From assembly GCA_003535475.1 (NCBI GenBank), contig DOHC01000219.1:1-6372 (forward strand): a stretch of DNA of 6,372 bases, written 5' to 3'. Both the position numbers and the translations under genes were made by a program. The stretch comes from Nitrospiraceae bacterium (GTDB lineage: Bacteria; Nitrospirota; Thermodesulfovibrionia; Thermodesulfovibrionales; UBA1546). The notes under the pieces are model-generated. The model saw nothing but the letters and a program-made list of their open reading frames with translations. It had not been told where the DNA came from and searched no databases. Every line of letters starts with the position of its first letter. Positions within the stretch are counted from its first letter, which is position 1. Of this stretch, positions 1 to 5,651 are shown piece after piece.

Positions 1-2078
1 GGTAAAGGGGGATTATTTTCAAGACTTACGGAAAGAATTGCCTCAGCGGTTCTGCTTAATCCTTTTATGAGGGGTATCACATTTATCTTTTTCTCCAGAA
101 AGAGAAGACTGAGCCTGATTTCCTCAACCTGACGCATAAGGCGAATCGCATCGCTTATCGCTGTCCCGCTTTCTATGCTTTCTCTTAATTCTGTCTGCAA
201 TGCCTTCAAGCTTTTTTTAAGGAGCACCTCATGCCCTATCATCTCAAGATAGTCAGGCCTTCTTATCACTGCCTTTGAAATGTACTCGCTTTGTGCAAAG
301 AGATTTGTGAGCACAGGGATAAGCTCTTTATTTTCTTTAAATGTATCAAGATAGGATTCTCTTGCGCTCAAAAATGAGGCAAAAGACTGAAGATGATTCA
401 GCGCCATGTCAGGATTGCTGCTTTTAACAGCCGCATCAACAAACGACGGCAGTATCTCACCGAGAAGTCTTCTGCCCCTCAGCGTCTGGTAATGGTAGGT
501 TGAATTTTTTATAAGCTGGATATTGCGCATCCCTCGCTCAACATCTTTAAGTCCTATTTTGCCAAGATACTCTTTAACCTCCGGGTCTGAAAGTTCCTCA
601 TCAAAGAGCGCCACTCCGTCTGACTGCGCTTTCTCTTCTTCTCTGAAGAGCGAGGTGTATATAGTTCTTACGTTTTTCCTTCTGGACTCCAGTTCTTTTA
701 AAAAAGATTCTCTGCCCGTAAATCCCATTTTTCTGCTGAGCGCATTCAGTTCATTTTCATTGGACGGCAGGCTGTGAGTCTGGAGGTCATTCATCTGCTG
801 CAGCCTGTGCTCGAGCGTCCTGAGAAATCTGTAGTTATCCAGAAGCACAGAATAGTCAGTCTGTCCGATAAGATTTTTCTGCAGAAGCATGTGCAGAGCT
901 TTTTGAGTAACCCTTTCCCTTAATAATGGTTCCTTACCCGCATAGATAAGTTGAAGGGCATGGGCAAAAAACTCTATCTCTCTTATGCCGCCGTATCCTC
1001 TTTTAATATCATTTTTCTTGAATGCTGAATCTATGCGCGTCTTTATCTGCCTTATCTCGTCAATCGCACTGAAATCAAGATATTTCCTGTAAACAAACGG
1101 CTTAATCATTTCCATAAACGCATTGCCGAGGTTTGAATCGCCTGCAATTGGCCTTGCCCTCAGGAGCATTGCCCTCTCCCATGCCCTGCCCCATGATTCA
1201 TAGTATGTCTCATAGCCTGAGATAGGCAATGCGATGCTTCCTCTCTGTCCCTCAGGCCTTAATCTTAAATCCACCCTGTAGATAAAACCGTCTTCTGTAT
1301 TTGCGGATAAAAATCTGTTAAGGCTTTCCCCCAGTTTGCAGTAGTACTCGTGGTTGGTTATTCTGTTCGCTGTATTACCCTGTGGTGTTGTTACGCCTGA
1401 AGTTTCTCCGTCTGCGATCCCATATACAAACATGATATCTATGTCAGAACTGAAATTAAGCTCTTCGCTTCCGAGCTTTCCGAGGGAAATAACGGTAAAT
1501 GCATCCTTTTCAGGTTCGCCGTATGTCGCGCTCAGCAATTTTTTAATGACCTTTAGCGATTCATCCACGATTACATCCGCAAGTATGCTCAGCTCAAGCA
1601 TCGTCTCTGTAAGGTCAGCCTTTTTGAGAATATCCCTGAGTGTTATCCTGAGAAGTTCTTTCTTTTTAAACCTGCATGCGACTCTTGCATTATCATCCCC
1701 TTTCATTAATTTTTCTCTTAAAGAAACTGTAAGGGATTCCCTGTCAGCAGCTTTATCTATGTCATCGATGGTATCAAACAGTACAGCAGGGGTTGAGATG
1801 CAGAAATTCGCAAGGAACTGGCTGTAACTGAAAAGAAGAGATGTCGGAGTTATGTCAGCTTTCAGCTTATCGATATAATCTGGATTGTTCCAGCAGAATG
1901 TAGTAAGGTTTTTAAATGCCCTTTCAGGATCAGGCGTTGAGCCGGCCGCGTCTCTGAGCATATTTTCCATAGATAATTGTTGCATGAAACAGAAGGTTTC
2001 AACAAGAGGGAGCGTCAAACGATACATAGGACTGGTCTTCGCTTTCTGCAGATATTTTTCTGTCGCTCTACGGCTCAT
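1..2078 (-). CDS. glnE: Glutamine synthetase adenylyltransferase/deadenylylase, N-terminal ~692 codons (3' end off the window)
   Basis: GlnE attaches AMP to glutamine synthetase, and removes it, in response to PII, thereby tuning nitrogen assimilation in the cytoplasm. I translated most of the minus frame from 2078 to 3 directly and found no stop. The N-terminal nucleotidyltransferase (deadenylylase) domain is clear: GKLGSEELNFSSDID with the metal-binding pair D212/D214, YRVDLRLRPEGQRG from residue 267, SWGRAWER near 296-302, and GGIREIEFF from 363. A helical linker follows (for example LRTLEHRLQQMNDLQTHSLP). The frame runs off the left edge at about residue 692, while E. coli GlnE has about 946 residues, so the C-terminal adenylyltransferase domain is outside. 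The chosen ATG at 2078 is the most upstream one after an in-frame stop at 2091-2093 and has TGAGG 10 nt before it. In-frame ATGs at 2027, 1985 and 1970 are alternatives, because the first ~30 residues look unlike the family and lie in a repeat structure. Identity is certain; the start is not. Confidence 0.95.
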   Translation of the reverse strand, partial: MSRRATEKYLQKAKTSPMYRLTLPLVETFCFMQQLSMENMLRDAAGSTPDPERAFKNLTTFCWNNPDYIDKLKADITPTSLLFSYSQFLANFCISTPAVLFDTIDDIDKAADRESLTVSLREKLMKGDDNARVACRFKKKELLRITLRDILKKADLTETMLELSILADVIVDESLKVIKKLLSATYGEPEKDAFTVISLGKLGSEELNFSSDIDIMFVYGIADGETSGVTTPQGNTANRITNHEYYCKLGESLNRFLSANTEDGFIYRVDLRLRPEGQRGSIALPISGYETYYESWGRAWERAMLLRARPIAGDSNLGNAFMEMIKPFVYRKYLDFSAIDEIRQIKTRIDSAFKKNDIKRGYGGIREIEFFAHALQLIYAGKEPLLRERVTQKALHMLLQKNLIGQTDYSVLLDNYRFLRTLEHRLQQMNDLQTHSLPSNENELNALSRKMGFTGRESFLKELESRRKNVRTIYTSLFREEEKAQSDGVALFDEELSDPEVKEYLGKIGLKDVERGMRNIQLIKNSTYHYQTLRGRRLLGEILPSFVDAAVKSSNPDMALNHLQSFASFLSARESYLDTFKENKELIPVLTNLFAQSEYISKAVIRRPDYLEMIGHEVLLKKSLKALQTELRESIESGTAISDAIRLMRQVEEIRLSLLFLEKKINVIPLIKGLSRTAEAILSVSLENNPPL

Positions 2079-2192
2079 TACACTACAGCCTCAAAACTCA
2101 CTGCGTTCAGACAGTTGCGGCTGTTAGACGCTCCATTCGCCAAGAACGTCAACAAAAAATCTCTAATGTCGCTCAAACCAATCCTATGTATC
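2009..2192. repeat. Interlocking inverted repeats over the 5' end and promoter region of glnE
   Basis: Two imperfect inverted repeats are interleaved. Arm A1 (2009-2020, GGAGCGTCAAAC) matches the reverse complement of A2 (2123-2134) at 11 of 12 bases. Arm B1 (2021-2036, GATACATAGGACTGGT) matches the reverse complement of B2 (2177-2192) at 15 of 16. The order A1-B1-A2-B2 cannot fold as one nested hairpin but could form two alternative stems or a pseudoknot. GTCGCTC also recurs at about 2063 and 2169. The style resembles the short palindromic dispersed repeats common in environmental bacterial genomes; that is inference, as no second copy is in the window. It includes the likely glnE start and first codons. 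Confidence 0.6.
2123..2152 (-). promoter_or_regulatory. Possible sigma-70-type promoter for glnE
   Basis: Reading the minus strand, TTGACG (2152-2147, five of six bases to the -35 consensus) is followed after 18 nt by TCTAAC (2128-2123, four of six to the -10). This predicts a transcript start near 2116 and a leader of about 38 nt before the ATG at 2078, which would favour that start. The -10 box coincides with arm A2 of the inverted repeat. It is a sequence match only. Confidence 0.35.
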
Positions 2193-2274
2193 AAGCCAGC
2201 GCCTTTGAAAACTGTCGCTATCTGCTATGGATTTGGTTTATACTTTATAAAAAGCAGTATAATGGAGATAAACC

Positions 2275-2463
2275 ATGTGTGATGTAAACGTATATATACT
2301 GAAAGACGGCACGGAAGAACTTTATTTTGAGAATGTTGACACAATAAAACCCGAACAGGGGAAGATATACCTTAAAAACCTGTTCGGCGAGCAAAAGGTT
2401 CTTGAAGGAAATATAAAAGAGATTGCGCTCTTAAAGCACAGGATAGTTCTGGAGAAAAAATAA
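2275..2463 (+). CDS. CooT-like small nickel-binding protein
   Basis: This 62-residue protein matches the CooT family. It has the invariant Met-Cys start (MCDVNVYI), an acidic β-rich middle (EELYFENVDTIKPEQG), an LFGEQK segment, and a C-terminal KHRIVLE strand. In Rhodospirillum rubrum, CooT helps nickel delivery to CO dehydrogenase, and a homodimer binds Ni(II) through Cys2. C2 is present here and is the only cysteine. The start is fixed by GGAG at 2264-2267, 7 nt upstream, and by the family requirement for Cys at position 2. A TATAAT at 2258-2263 overlaps the SD, so a transcript starting from it would lack the SD; the true promoter is unclear. No CO dehydrogenase or other nickel enzyme gene is in the window, so the client is unknown. 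Family call is firm, role is inferred. Confidence 0.85.
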   Translation: MCDVNVYILKDGTEELYFENVDTIKPEQGKIYLKNLFGEQKVLEGNIKEIALLKHRIVLEKK

Positions 2464-2504
2464 GACATCTCCGAAACATAACCTGCTTACAGCGCTAAGC
2501 CTGA

Positions 2505-2732
2505 TTAAATTGCCTCTACAGCTTTTACTTCAGGGATGCTCTTTTTCAGTTCCGCTTCAATGCCTCCTTTAAGTGTCATTGTTGACATAGGACAGCTGCC
2601 GCATGCTCCCGTGAGCTTGACCTTTACAATATTGTCCTCTGTTACATCCACGAGCTGCACATCTCCACCGTCGCGCTGGAGAAAAGGCCGGACCCTGTCA
2701 ATCACTTCCTCTATCTTTGCCTTGTCAAGCAT
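2505..2732 (-). CDS. NifU C-terminal domain (Nfu-type) iron-sulfur cluster carrier
   Basis: This 75-residue protein consists of only the Nfu domain. It begins with a helical segment (IEEVIDRVRPFLQRDGGDVQ) typical of the fold. The cluster-binding CxxC follows as C44 and C47 in TGACGSCPMSTMTLKGGIE, and it ends with the IPEVKAVEAI strand and tail. Nfu proteins accept a [4Fe-4S] cluster, bridged between two subunits by these cysteines, and pass it to apo-enzymes in the cytosol. The start is secure: AGGAGG lies 6 nt before the ATG. It stands alone, convergent with the CooT-like gene (42 nt between stops) and divergent from the membrane-protein gene, so context does not name a client. Length and motif are complete, with nothing missing. 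nifU proper would also have an IscU-like domain, which is absent. Confidence 0.95.
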   Translation of the reverse strand: MLDKAKIEEVIDRVRPFLQRDGGDVQLVDVTEDNIVKVKLTGACGSCPMSTMTLKGGIEAELKKSIPEVKAVEAI

Positions 2733-2798
2733 TTAAAACCTCCTCTTAACATTTATTGCGTCATGTCTAATTGTAAATCATTCTCACATCTGAAAGTA

Positions 2799-2812
2799 AT
2801 GATATAAATCAT
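2799..2812. promoter_or_regulatory. FNR/CRP-like palindrome
   Basis: ATGAT-ATAA-ATCAT is a perfect 5-4-5 inverted repeat. Its TGAT-N4-ATCA core is that of FNR/Dnr/CRP-family sites (FNR consensus TTGAT-N4-ATCAA), although the outer base differs on both sides. It lies just upstream of the -35 box at 2817, centred about 46 nt before the predicted transcript start. That is close to the usual activator position near -41.5, so activation of the membrane-protein gene by an oxygen- or NO-responsive regulator is plausible but unproven. An AT-rich chance palindrome is possible. Confidence 0.35.
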
Positions 2813-2816
2813 ATAA

Positions 2817-2845
2817 TTGTAAGAAATGCCGAAACCAAATATACT
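2817..2845 (+). promoter_or_regulatory. Sigma-70-type promoter for the CopD-like gene
   Basis: TTGTAA (2817-2822, four of six to the -35 consensus) and TATACT (2840-2845, five of six to the -10) are separated by exactly 17 nt. The predicted start near 2852 leaves a ~30-nt leader containing AGGAGG at 2873-2878, 4 nt before the ATG at 2883. This is the best promoter match noticed in the window. Confidence 0.6.
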
Positions 2846-2882
2846 ATAAAAAATCTTATGTAAGTATACAACAGGAGGCGTC

Positions 2883-3350
2883 ATGTTTCTGCCATTATTA
2901 ATTGCAGTTCACGTCATCGGAGTAGTCTTATGGATAGGCGGTGTTGCCTTTGTGACAATGGTGGTATTCCCTATGATAATGAGGATGGAGAACTCTCTTG
3001 AGAAAGTGCTTTTCTTTCAGGGAGTTGAGCACAGGTTTGCAAAGATAGCAAAAACCTCGGTGGTTGTTGTGGGTGTTACAGGTGTTTTACTCCTGCATCT
3101 CACAGGCGGATGGAATGTCCTGTTTAAAGCCTCCGGGATTGGGCCTACGCTGATGACTGGTGTATGGGTATTTTATGTGTTTATATTGATGTTTGAAGGC
3201 AGATTATTCAAGGCGCTATTCAGGGGCGAGGCGCAGCAGGATACCGCAAAGGTCTTTTACAGGCTTTCAGTCTTTCACTGGGTTATTCTCGACATGAGCC
3301 TTTTGGCAATAGGCGTGGGCGTATGGGCCGGGCACGGAGGAAGATTTTGA
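2883..3350 (+). CDS. Four-helix integral membrane protein, CopD-like
   Basis: This 155-residue inner-membrane protein has four predicted helices at about residues 3-31, 56-73, 88-106 and 130-149. The first helix carries AVHVIGVVLWIGG, the histidine-plus-WxGG pattern shared by CopD-domain proteins and related heme or copper membrane proteins such as HemJ. Further histidines sit at H50 (loop), H72 (end of helix 2), H132 (start of helix 4) and H151. H10, H72 and H132 are candidates for heme or metal binding, which is inference. The start is supported by AGGAGG 4 nt upstream and a promoter at 2817-2845. It is a single-gene unit, divergent from the Nfu gene and convergent with the lipoprotein gene. 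It lacks the periplasmic CopC-like part of full CopD, so a copper role should not be assumed. Confidence 0.6.
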   Translation: MFLPLLIAVHVIGVVLWIGGVAFVTMVVFPMIMRMENSLEKVLFFQGVEHRFAKIAKTSVVVVGVTGVLLLHLTGGWNVLFKASGIGPTLMTGVWVFYVFILMFEGRLFKALFRGEAQQDTAKVFYRLSVFHWVILDMSLLAIGVGVWAGHGGRF

Positions 3351-3387
3351 TAAAGAAATATTTCAGGTTTTAAAGTGTGCGACAGAT

Positions 3388-4134
3388 CTAAAATTTCAGT
3401 ATCAGAACTTGAGCAGCGCCTGTGTCCTTTTCAACTATCTGCATCCTGACTTGTTTTACCGACTTTACTTCACCAGGAAAGAAGATAATTCCGTATGCCA
3501 GTGTGTTTGACTCTATGGGTTTAGATTGAAGTGACTTCTGTTTTAAATCATCAATAATCTTGCTCTGCGCTTCCTTTGCATCATATCCTTTTGCTCCTCC
3601 AATAACGGCCCCGCTTGCTGCGCCTAAAGCTGCGCCTCTCCCTGTCATCTTAGCTACATCCTGTCCTGTCACAATGCCTATTGCTGCGCCGATTGTTGCT
3701 CCTGCAATAGCGCCAAGAAAACCGTGATATGCTCCTTCCTTAAATATCTCTTTTGTCTGTGCATATTTCGTTGCACGCTCATACGCAATATCGCTTGCAA
3801 GTATGGGCCAGAGGTTGCCTTCATTGTCTTCAAGAAATGTCTGCGATGAATTTATCTCAAGCGTGTGTTTTCCCTGATTGTCAAATACAACCTGAACAGG
3901 CAGCATACCGGCGGCCCGGATATCAAAACCAAATGTTTCCCGGGCTTCATCTGCATCCGCATATGCCTTTGCCCCGACTGTAGCGCCTGATATATTCTGA
4001 GCATTCGGATAGGCGCTGGGCACCTTGAACGGCAGCGGCTGGGCTTGATAGCTTGTGGCGCAAGAAATCAAAAAAACAGAAGACAGAATCACACAAAAAA
4101 TTTCCATCATCAGCATCTTTCTTTTTTTCTCCAT
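3388..4134 (-). CDS. Outer-membrane-type lipoprotein with glycine-zipper domain
   Basis: This 248-residue protein starts with a type II signal peptide: a basic MEKKRK n-region, a hydrophobic core, and lipobox L22-I23-S24-C25. Ala at +2 suggests transfer to the outer membrane rather than inner-membrane retention. A soluble domain (about 48-125, with FGFDIRAAGMLPVQVVFDNQ) precedes a glycine zipper. Glycines at 141, 145, 149, 153 and 157, and again at 167, 171, 175 and 179, fall on exact four-residue spacing, giving two GxxxG helices split by a TGQD turn. A hydrophilic stretch and a β-rich tail (AYGIIFFPGE...LILKF) end it. Such zippers pack in or against membranes in several surface lipoproteins; the function here is unknown. 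The start is fixed by AGGAGG 7 nt upstream. It lies 87 nt downstream of mnmA with no visible terminator between them, though a TATAAT at 4183-4188 (minus) could give its own promoter. Confidence 0.75.
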   Translation of the reverse strand: MEKKRKMLMMEIFCVILSSVFLISCATSYQAQPLPFKVPSAYPNAQNISGATVGAKAYADADEARETFGFDIRAAGMLPVQVVFDNQGKHTLEINSSQTFLEDNEGNLWPILASDIAYERATKYAQTKEIFKEGAYHGFLGAIAGATIGAAIGIVTGQDVAKMTGRGAALGAASGAVIGGAKGYDAKEAQSKIIDDLKQKSLQSKPIESNTLAYGIIFFPGEVKSVKQVRMQIVEKDTGAAQVLILKF

Positions 4135-4147
4135 GGCAATACCTCCT

Positions 4148-4160
4148 CTGCTGTAAGCAG
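4148..4160 (-). promoter_or_regulatory. Small hairpin directly before the lipoprotein SD
   Basis: On the minus strand CTGCT-TAC-AGCAG is a perfect 5-bp stem with a 3-nt loop, ending one base before the AGGAGG SD (4147-4142). In the mRNA it could protect the leader or influence ribosome access. It has no U-tract, so it is not a terminator. The stem is short and the role is speculative. Confidence 0.3.
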
Positions 4161-4221
4161 TTCACTTTTATTTCTTATACCTATTATATCATCAAAACTA
4201 TCCTATGAGAGCTTCATTCAG

Positions 4222-5343
4222 TCAGGCTTTTGCAATCACTCCTCCAGCGATAACAACATCCTCATCATAAAAGACTGCGCTTTGTCCCGGTGCGGGAGCC
4301 CACTGAGGGTTGTCAAAAATAATCTTTGCTGCTTTCAAGTCAGGGCTAATGCAAATATTTGCCGGCTCAGCCTTCATCATAGAGCGTACTTTTACTGTTG
4401 CCTTGAAAGGTGAAGTGGCTTGTCCGCCTGAGGCGGATGAAAATTGGTAAATCGGAATTAGCCAATTAAGGTCATTTACTTCAATCTCCTTCATCATTGC
4501 TGATTCCTCAGAACCTACACAGATGATATTTTTAACAGCATCAATCTTCACGACATATAAAGGATGGGGGGAAGAAATGCCAAGCCCCTTCCTTTGGCCG
4601 ATTGTGTAATGATAAATCCCTTTATGCTCTCCGAGCACCTTCCCGTTCATGTCCATAATAGGCCCCGGACTGCATGCAAACTGAGAGATATTGTCAATGA
4701 ACTTAAAATAATTTCTGTCTTCTATGAAACATATCTCCTGACTTTCAGGTCTCTGAGCAGCAGGAAGGCCGAGATTGTTTGCAATTTTTCTTACATCCTC
4801 TTTCTTATAATCTCCAAGCGGAAATAGAATTCTCTTAAGCTCCTCCTGCCTTAAGACATAGAGGAAATACGACTGGTCTTTCTTTGGGTCAATGCCTTTT
4901 AACAGTGACGAGTCAAGTAACTCCGAACTCTGAACTCTTAACTCTGAACTTCGCACTACTCTTGCATAATGTCCTGTTGCGATGAATTCAGCACCTCTCT
5001 TATCCGCCTCTTTAATAAGATAAGGGAATTTTATGTGCCTGTTGCATAATATGCATGGATTCGGAGTTAACCCTTTTGTATATGAATCAACAAACGGTTC
5101 GATGACTTTCTCTATAAAATCATTCCTGACATCAATTGAACTGTGAGGGATTCCGATGGCAGATGCCGTTTTTGAAGCGCCTTCTATCGCCTGTAAAGAA
5201 CAACAGGCAGTAGCATCTGTCCTCCCCCTTGTCTCAAAGAGTTTAAAACTCAGCCCTTCAACGTCGTATCCCTTCTCTTTGAGGAGATATGCAGTGACAG
5301 AAGAATCAACCCCTCCACTCATCCCGACAATTACCTTTGGCAT
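4222..5343 (-). CDS. mnmA: tRNA-specific 2-thiouridylase MnmA
   Basis: MnmA adenylates U34 of Lys, Glu and Gln tRNAs and replaces its 2-oxygen with sulfur, supporting accurate decoding in the cytoplasm. Visible features of the 373-residue product are the PP-loop GMSGGVDSSV (7-16), ACCSL (47-50), NPCILCNRHIKF with C97 and the catalytic C100, TGHYARV (123-129), KKDQSYFLY (154-162), SQEICFIED with the second catalytic C205, YTIGQRKGLG (246-255), and a C-terminal β-barrel ending GQSAVFYDEDVVIAGGVI. Length is near normal. Two loops hold odd inserts: residues ~131-143 (SSELRVQSSELL) come from a 7-bp tandem repeat, and 303-307 (SASGG) from a 15-bp palindrome. The ATG at 5343 begins the conserved N-terminus but has no SD. 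It follows a 33-codon frame by 3 nt, suggesting coupled translation. Confidence 0.97.
   Translation of the reverse strand: MPKVIVGMSGGVDSSVTAYLLKEKGYDVEGLSFKLFETRGRTDATACCSLQAIEGASKTASAIGIPHSSIDVRNDFIEKVIEPFVDSYTKGLTPNPCILCNRHIKFPYLIKEADKRGAEFIATGHYARVVRSSELRVQSSELLDSSLLKGIDPKKDQSYFLYVLRQEELKRILFPLGDYKKEDVRKIANNLGLPAAQRPESQEICFIEDRNYFKFIDNISQFACSPGPIMDMNGKVLGEHKGIYHYTIGQRKGLGISSPHPLYVVKIDAVKNIICVGSEESAMMKEIEVNDLNWLIPIYQFSSASGGQATSPFKATVKVRSMMKAEPANICISPDLKAAKIIFDNPQWAPAPGQSAVFYDEDVVIAGGVIAKA
4423..4437. repeat. 15-bp perfect palindrome inside mnmA
   Basis: TCCGCCTGAGGCGGA reads the same on both strands around its central base, and encodes S303-A304-S305-G306-G307 of MnmA in frame. It is far more GC-rich than its surroundings (AAAATTGG on one side). 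Short GC-rich palindromes of this type occur dispersed in many uncultured bacterial genomes, which is recollection and not tested here. It adds a Ser/Gly-rich loop in the C-terminal half of the protein and does not break the frame. Confidence 0.7.
4917..4951. repeat. Heptanucleotide tandem repeat (5 units) inside mnmA
   Basis: Five consecutive 7-bp units read GTAACTC, CGAACTC, TGAACTC, TTAACTC and TGAACTT, sharing the core NNAACTY. Since 7 is not a multiple of 3, each unit gained or lost would shift the reading frame, and only changes of three units keep it. The present copy number leaves mnmA open and encodes the SSELRVQSSELL loop (about residues 131-143) between the TGHYARV motif and the LLKGIDPKKDQSYF motif, a place where the family varies in length. 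Confidence 0.8.
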
Positions 5344-5346
5344 AGT

Positions 5347-5448
5347 TTATTTTAACTTAAATTTGTTAATCTTCTCCGGCGTGAGGCCGTAGAGGACATA
5401 GTCCAGTTGGTCGGTCTGTCTTTCGAGGGCGGAAAGATAAAACTGCAT
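5347..5448 (-). CDS. 33-codon frame resembling the C-terminal end of R-M methylases; possible mnmA leader
   Basis: The predicted peptide contains ALERQTDQLDYVLYGLTPEKI. This resembles the very C-terminal 'RQIDQLVYELYGLTEEEI' ending of Eco57I/TaqI-like restriction-modification methylases, as remembered rather than searched. Nothing of the catalytic part is present: in-frame stops lie just upstream (5473-5475 and 5485-5487), so this is either a remnant or a peptide of its own. It has a strong SD, GGAAGG at 5455-5460, exactly 6 nt before the ATG. Its TAA is followed by ACT and then the mnmA ATG. That geometry allows ribosomes to reinitiate on mnmA, which lacks an SD. Too short to be sure it is a gene. 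Confidence 0.45.
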   Translation of the reverse strand: MQFYLSALERQTDQLDYVLYGLTPEKINKFKLK

Positions 5449-5453
5449 CTTAG

Positions 5454-5492
5454 ACCTTCCAAGGTTATAAGGTTATATTGTAGCCTAACCTT
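5454..5492 (-). promoter_or_regulatory. Alternating complementary segments around the SD before mnmA
   Basis: In minus-strand order there are AAGGTTA (5492-5486), TAACCTT (5475-5469), TAACCTT (5467-5461) and AAGGT (5458-5454), the last overlapping the GGAAGG SD. The first segment is an exact 7-nt complement of both middle ones, and the last can pair over 5 nt with ACCTT of the upstream copy across a 10-nt loop. One pairing hides the SD and the other frees it, which is the logic of an attenuator. On the + strand the middle pair is a perfect tandem AAGGTTAT repeat. Stems are short and chance is a real possibility. Confidence 0.35.
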
Positions 5493-5504
5493 TCGGTGTG
5501 TCCG

Positions 5505-5642
5505 TTAATTCGGGGGAAGTGCAATATCTATATCTGCTGTTACTCTTTCGATTCCGTAGAGATTGCCTGCTACACCACCAGCAACAAGGTGCCTTACATG
5601 GTTTGCATTAAGCTGAGAAAATAATTTTTTAAAAATCCTCAT
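5505..5642 (-). pseudogene. N-terminal stub of a nucleotidyltransferase (DUF6036/AbiEii-like)
   Basis: A 45-codon frame starts at ATG 5642, 9 nt after the tyrS stop, with AGGA 7 nt upstream overlapping that stop. It encodes HVRHLVAGGVAGNLYGIERV followed by TADIDIALPPN and a TAA. The GGVAxNLxGIxRxTxDIDI pattern is the N-terminal active-site region of nucleotidyltransferases such as the DUF6036 and AbiEii-type toxin groups, whose members are usually more than 150 residues. Here the frame ends just after the D-I-D metal-binding motif, and no continuation appears in the other two frames before the next small ORF. It is therefore most likely a truncated, inactive remnant of a toxin-antitoxin or defence gene. 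Exact subfamily cannot be decided from this much. Confidence 0.65.
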
Positions 5643-5651
5643 TGGGGTATC

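Noticed and set aside
2258..2263. TATAAT just before the CooT-like gene as its -10 box
   Set aside because: It sits 11 nt from the ATG and overlaps the GGAG SD, so transcription would start after the SD. No good -35 lies at 16-18 nt.
1354..2282. Plus-strand open frames at 1354-1827, 1885-2127 and 1977-2282
   Set aside because: The first and most of the second are antisense to the well-supported glnE frame, and the third covers the glnE 5' end and the repeat region. They show no family pattern and no SD that I could see.
2485..2500. GCTTA-CAGCGC-TAAGC hairpin between the convergent CooT-like and Nfu genes as a terminator
   Set aside because: The stem is only 5 bp and neither strand has a following U-tract, so it is not a convincing intrinsic terminator.
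3753..4413. Frames antisense to or overlapping the lipoprotein and mnmA genes (for example 3947-4165 minus and 4045-4413 plus)
   Set aside because: They are shadows of genes with clear family motifs and show low-complexity, non-protein-like composition.
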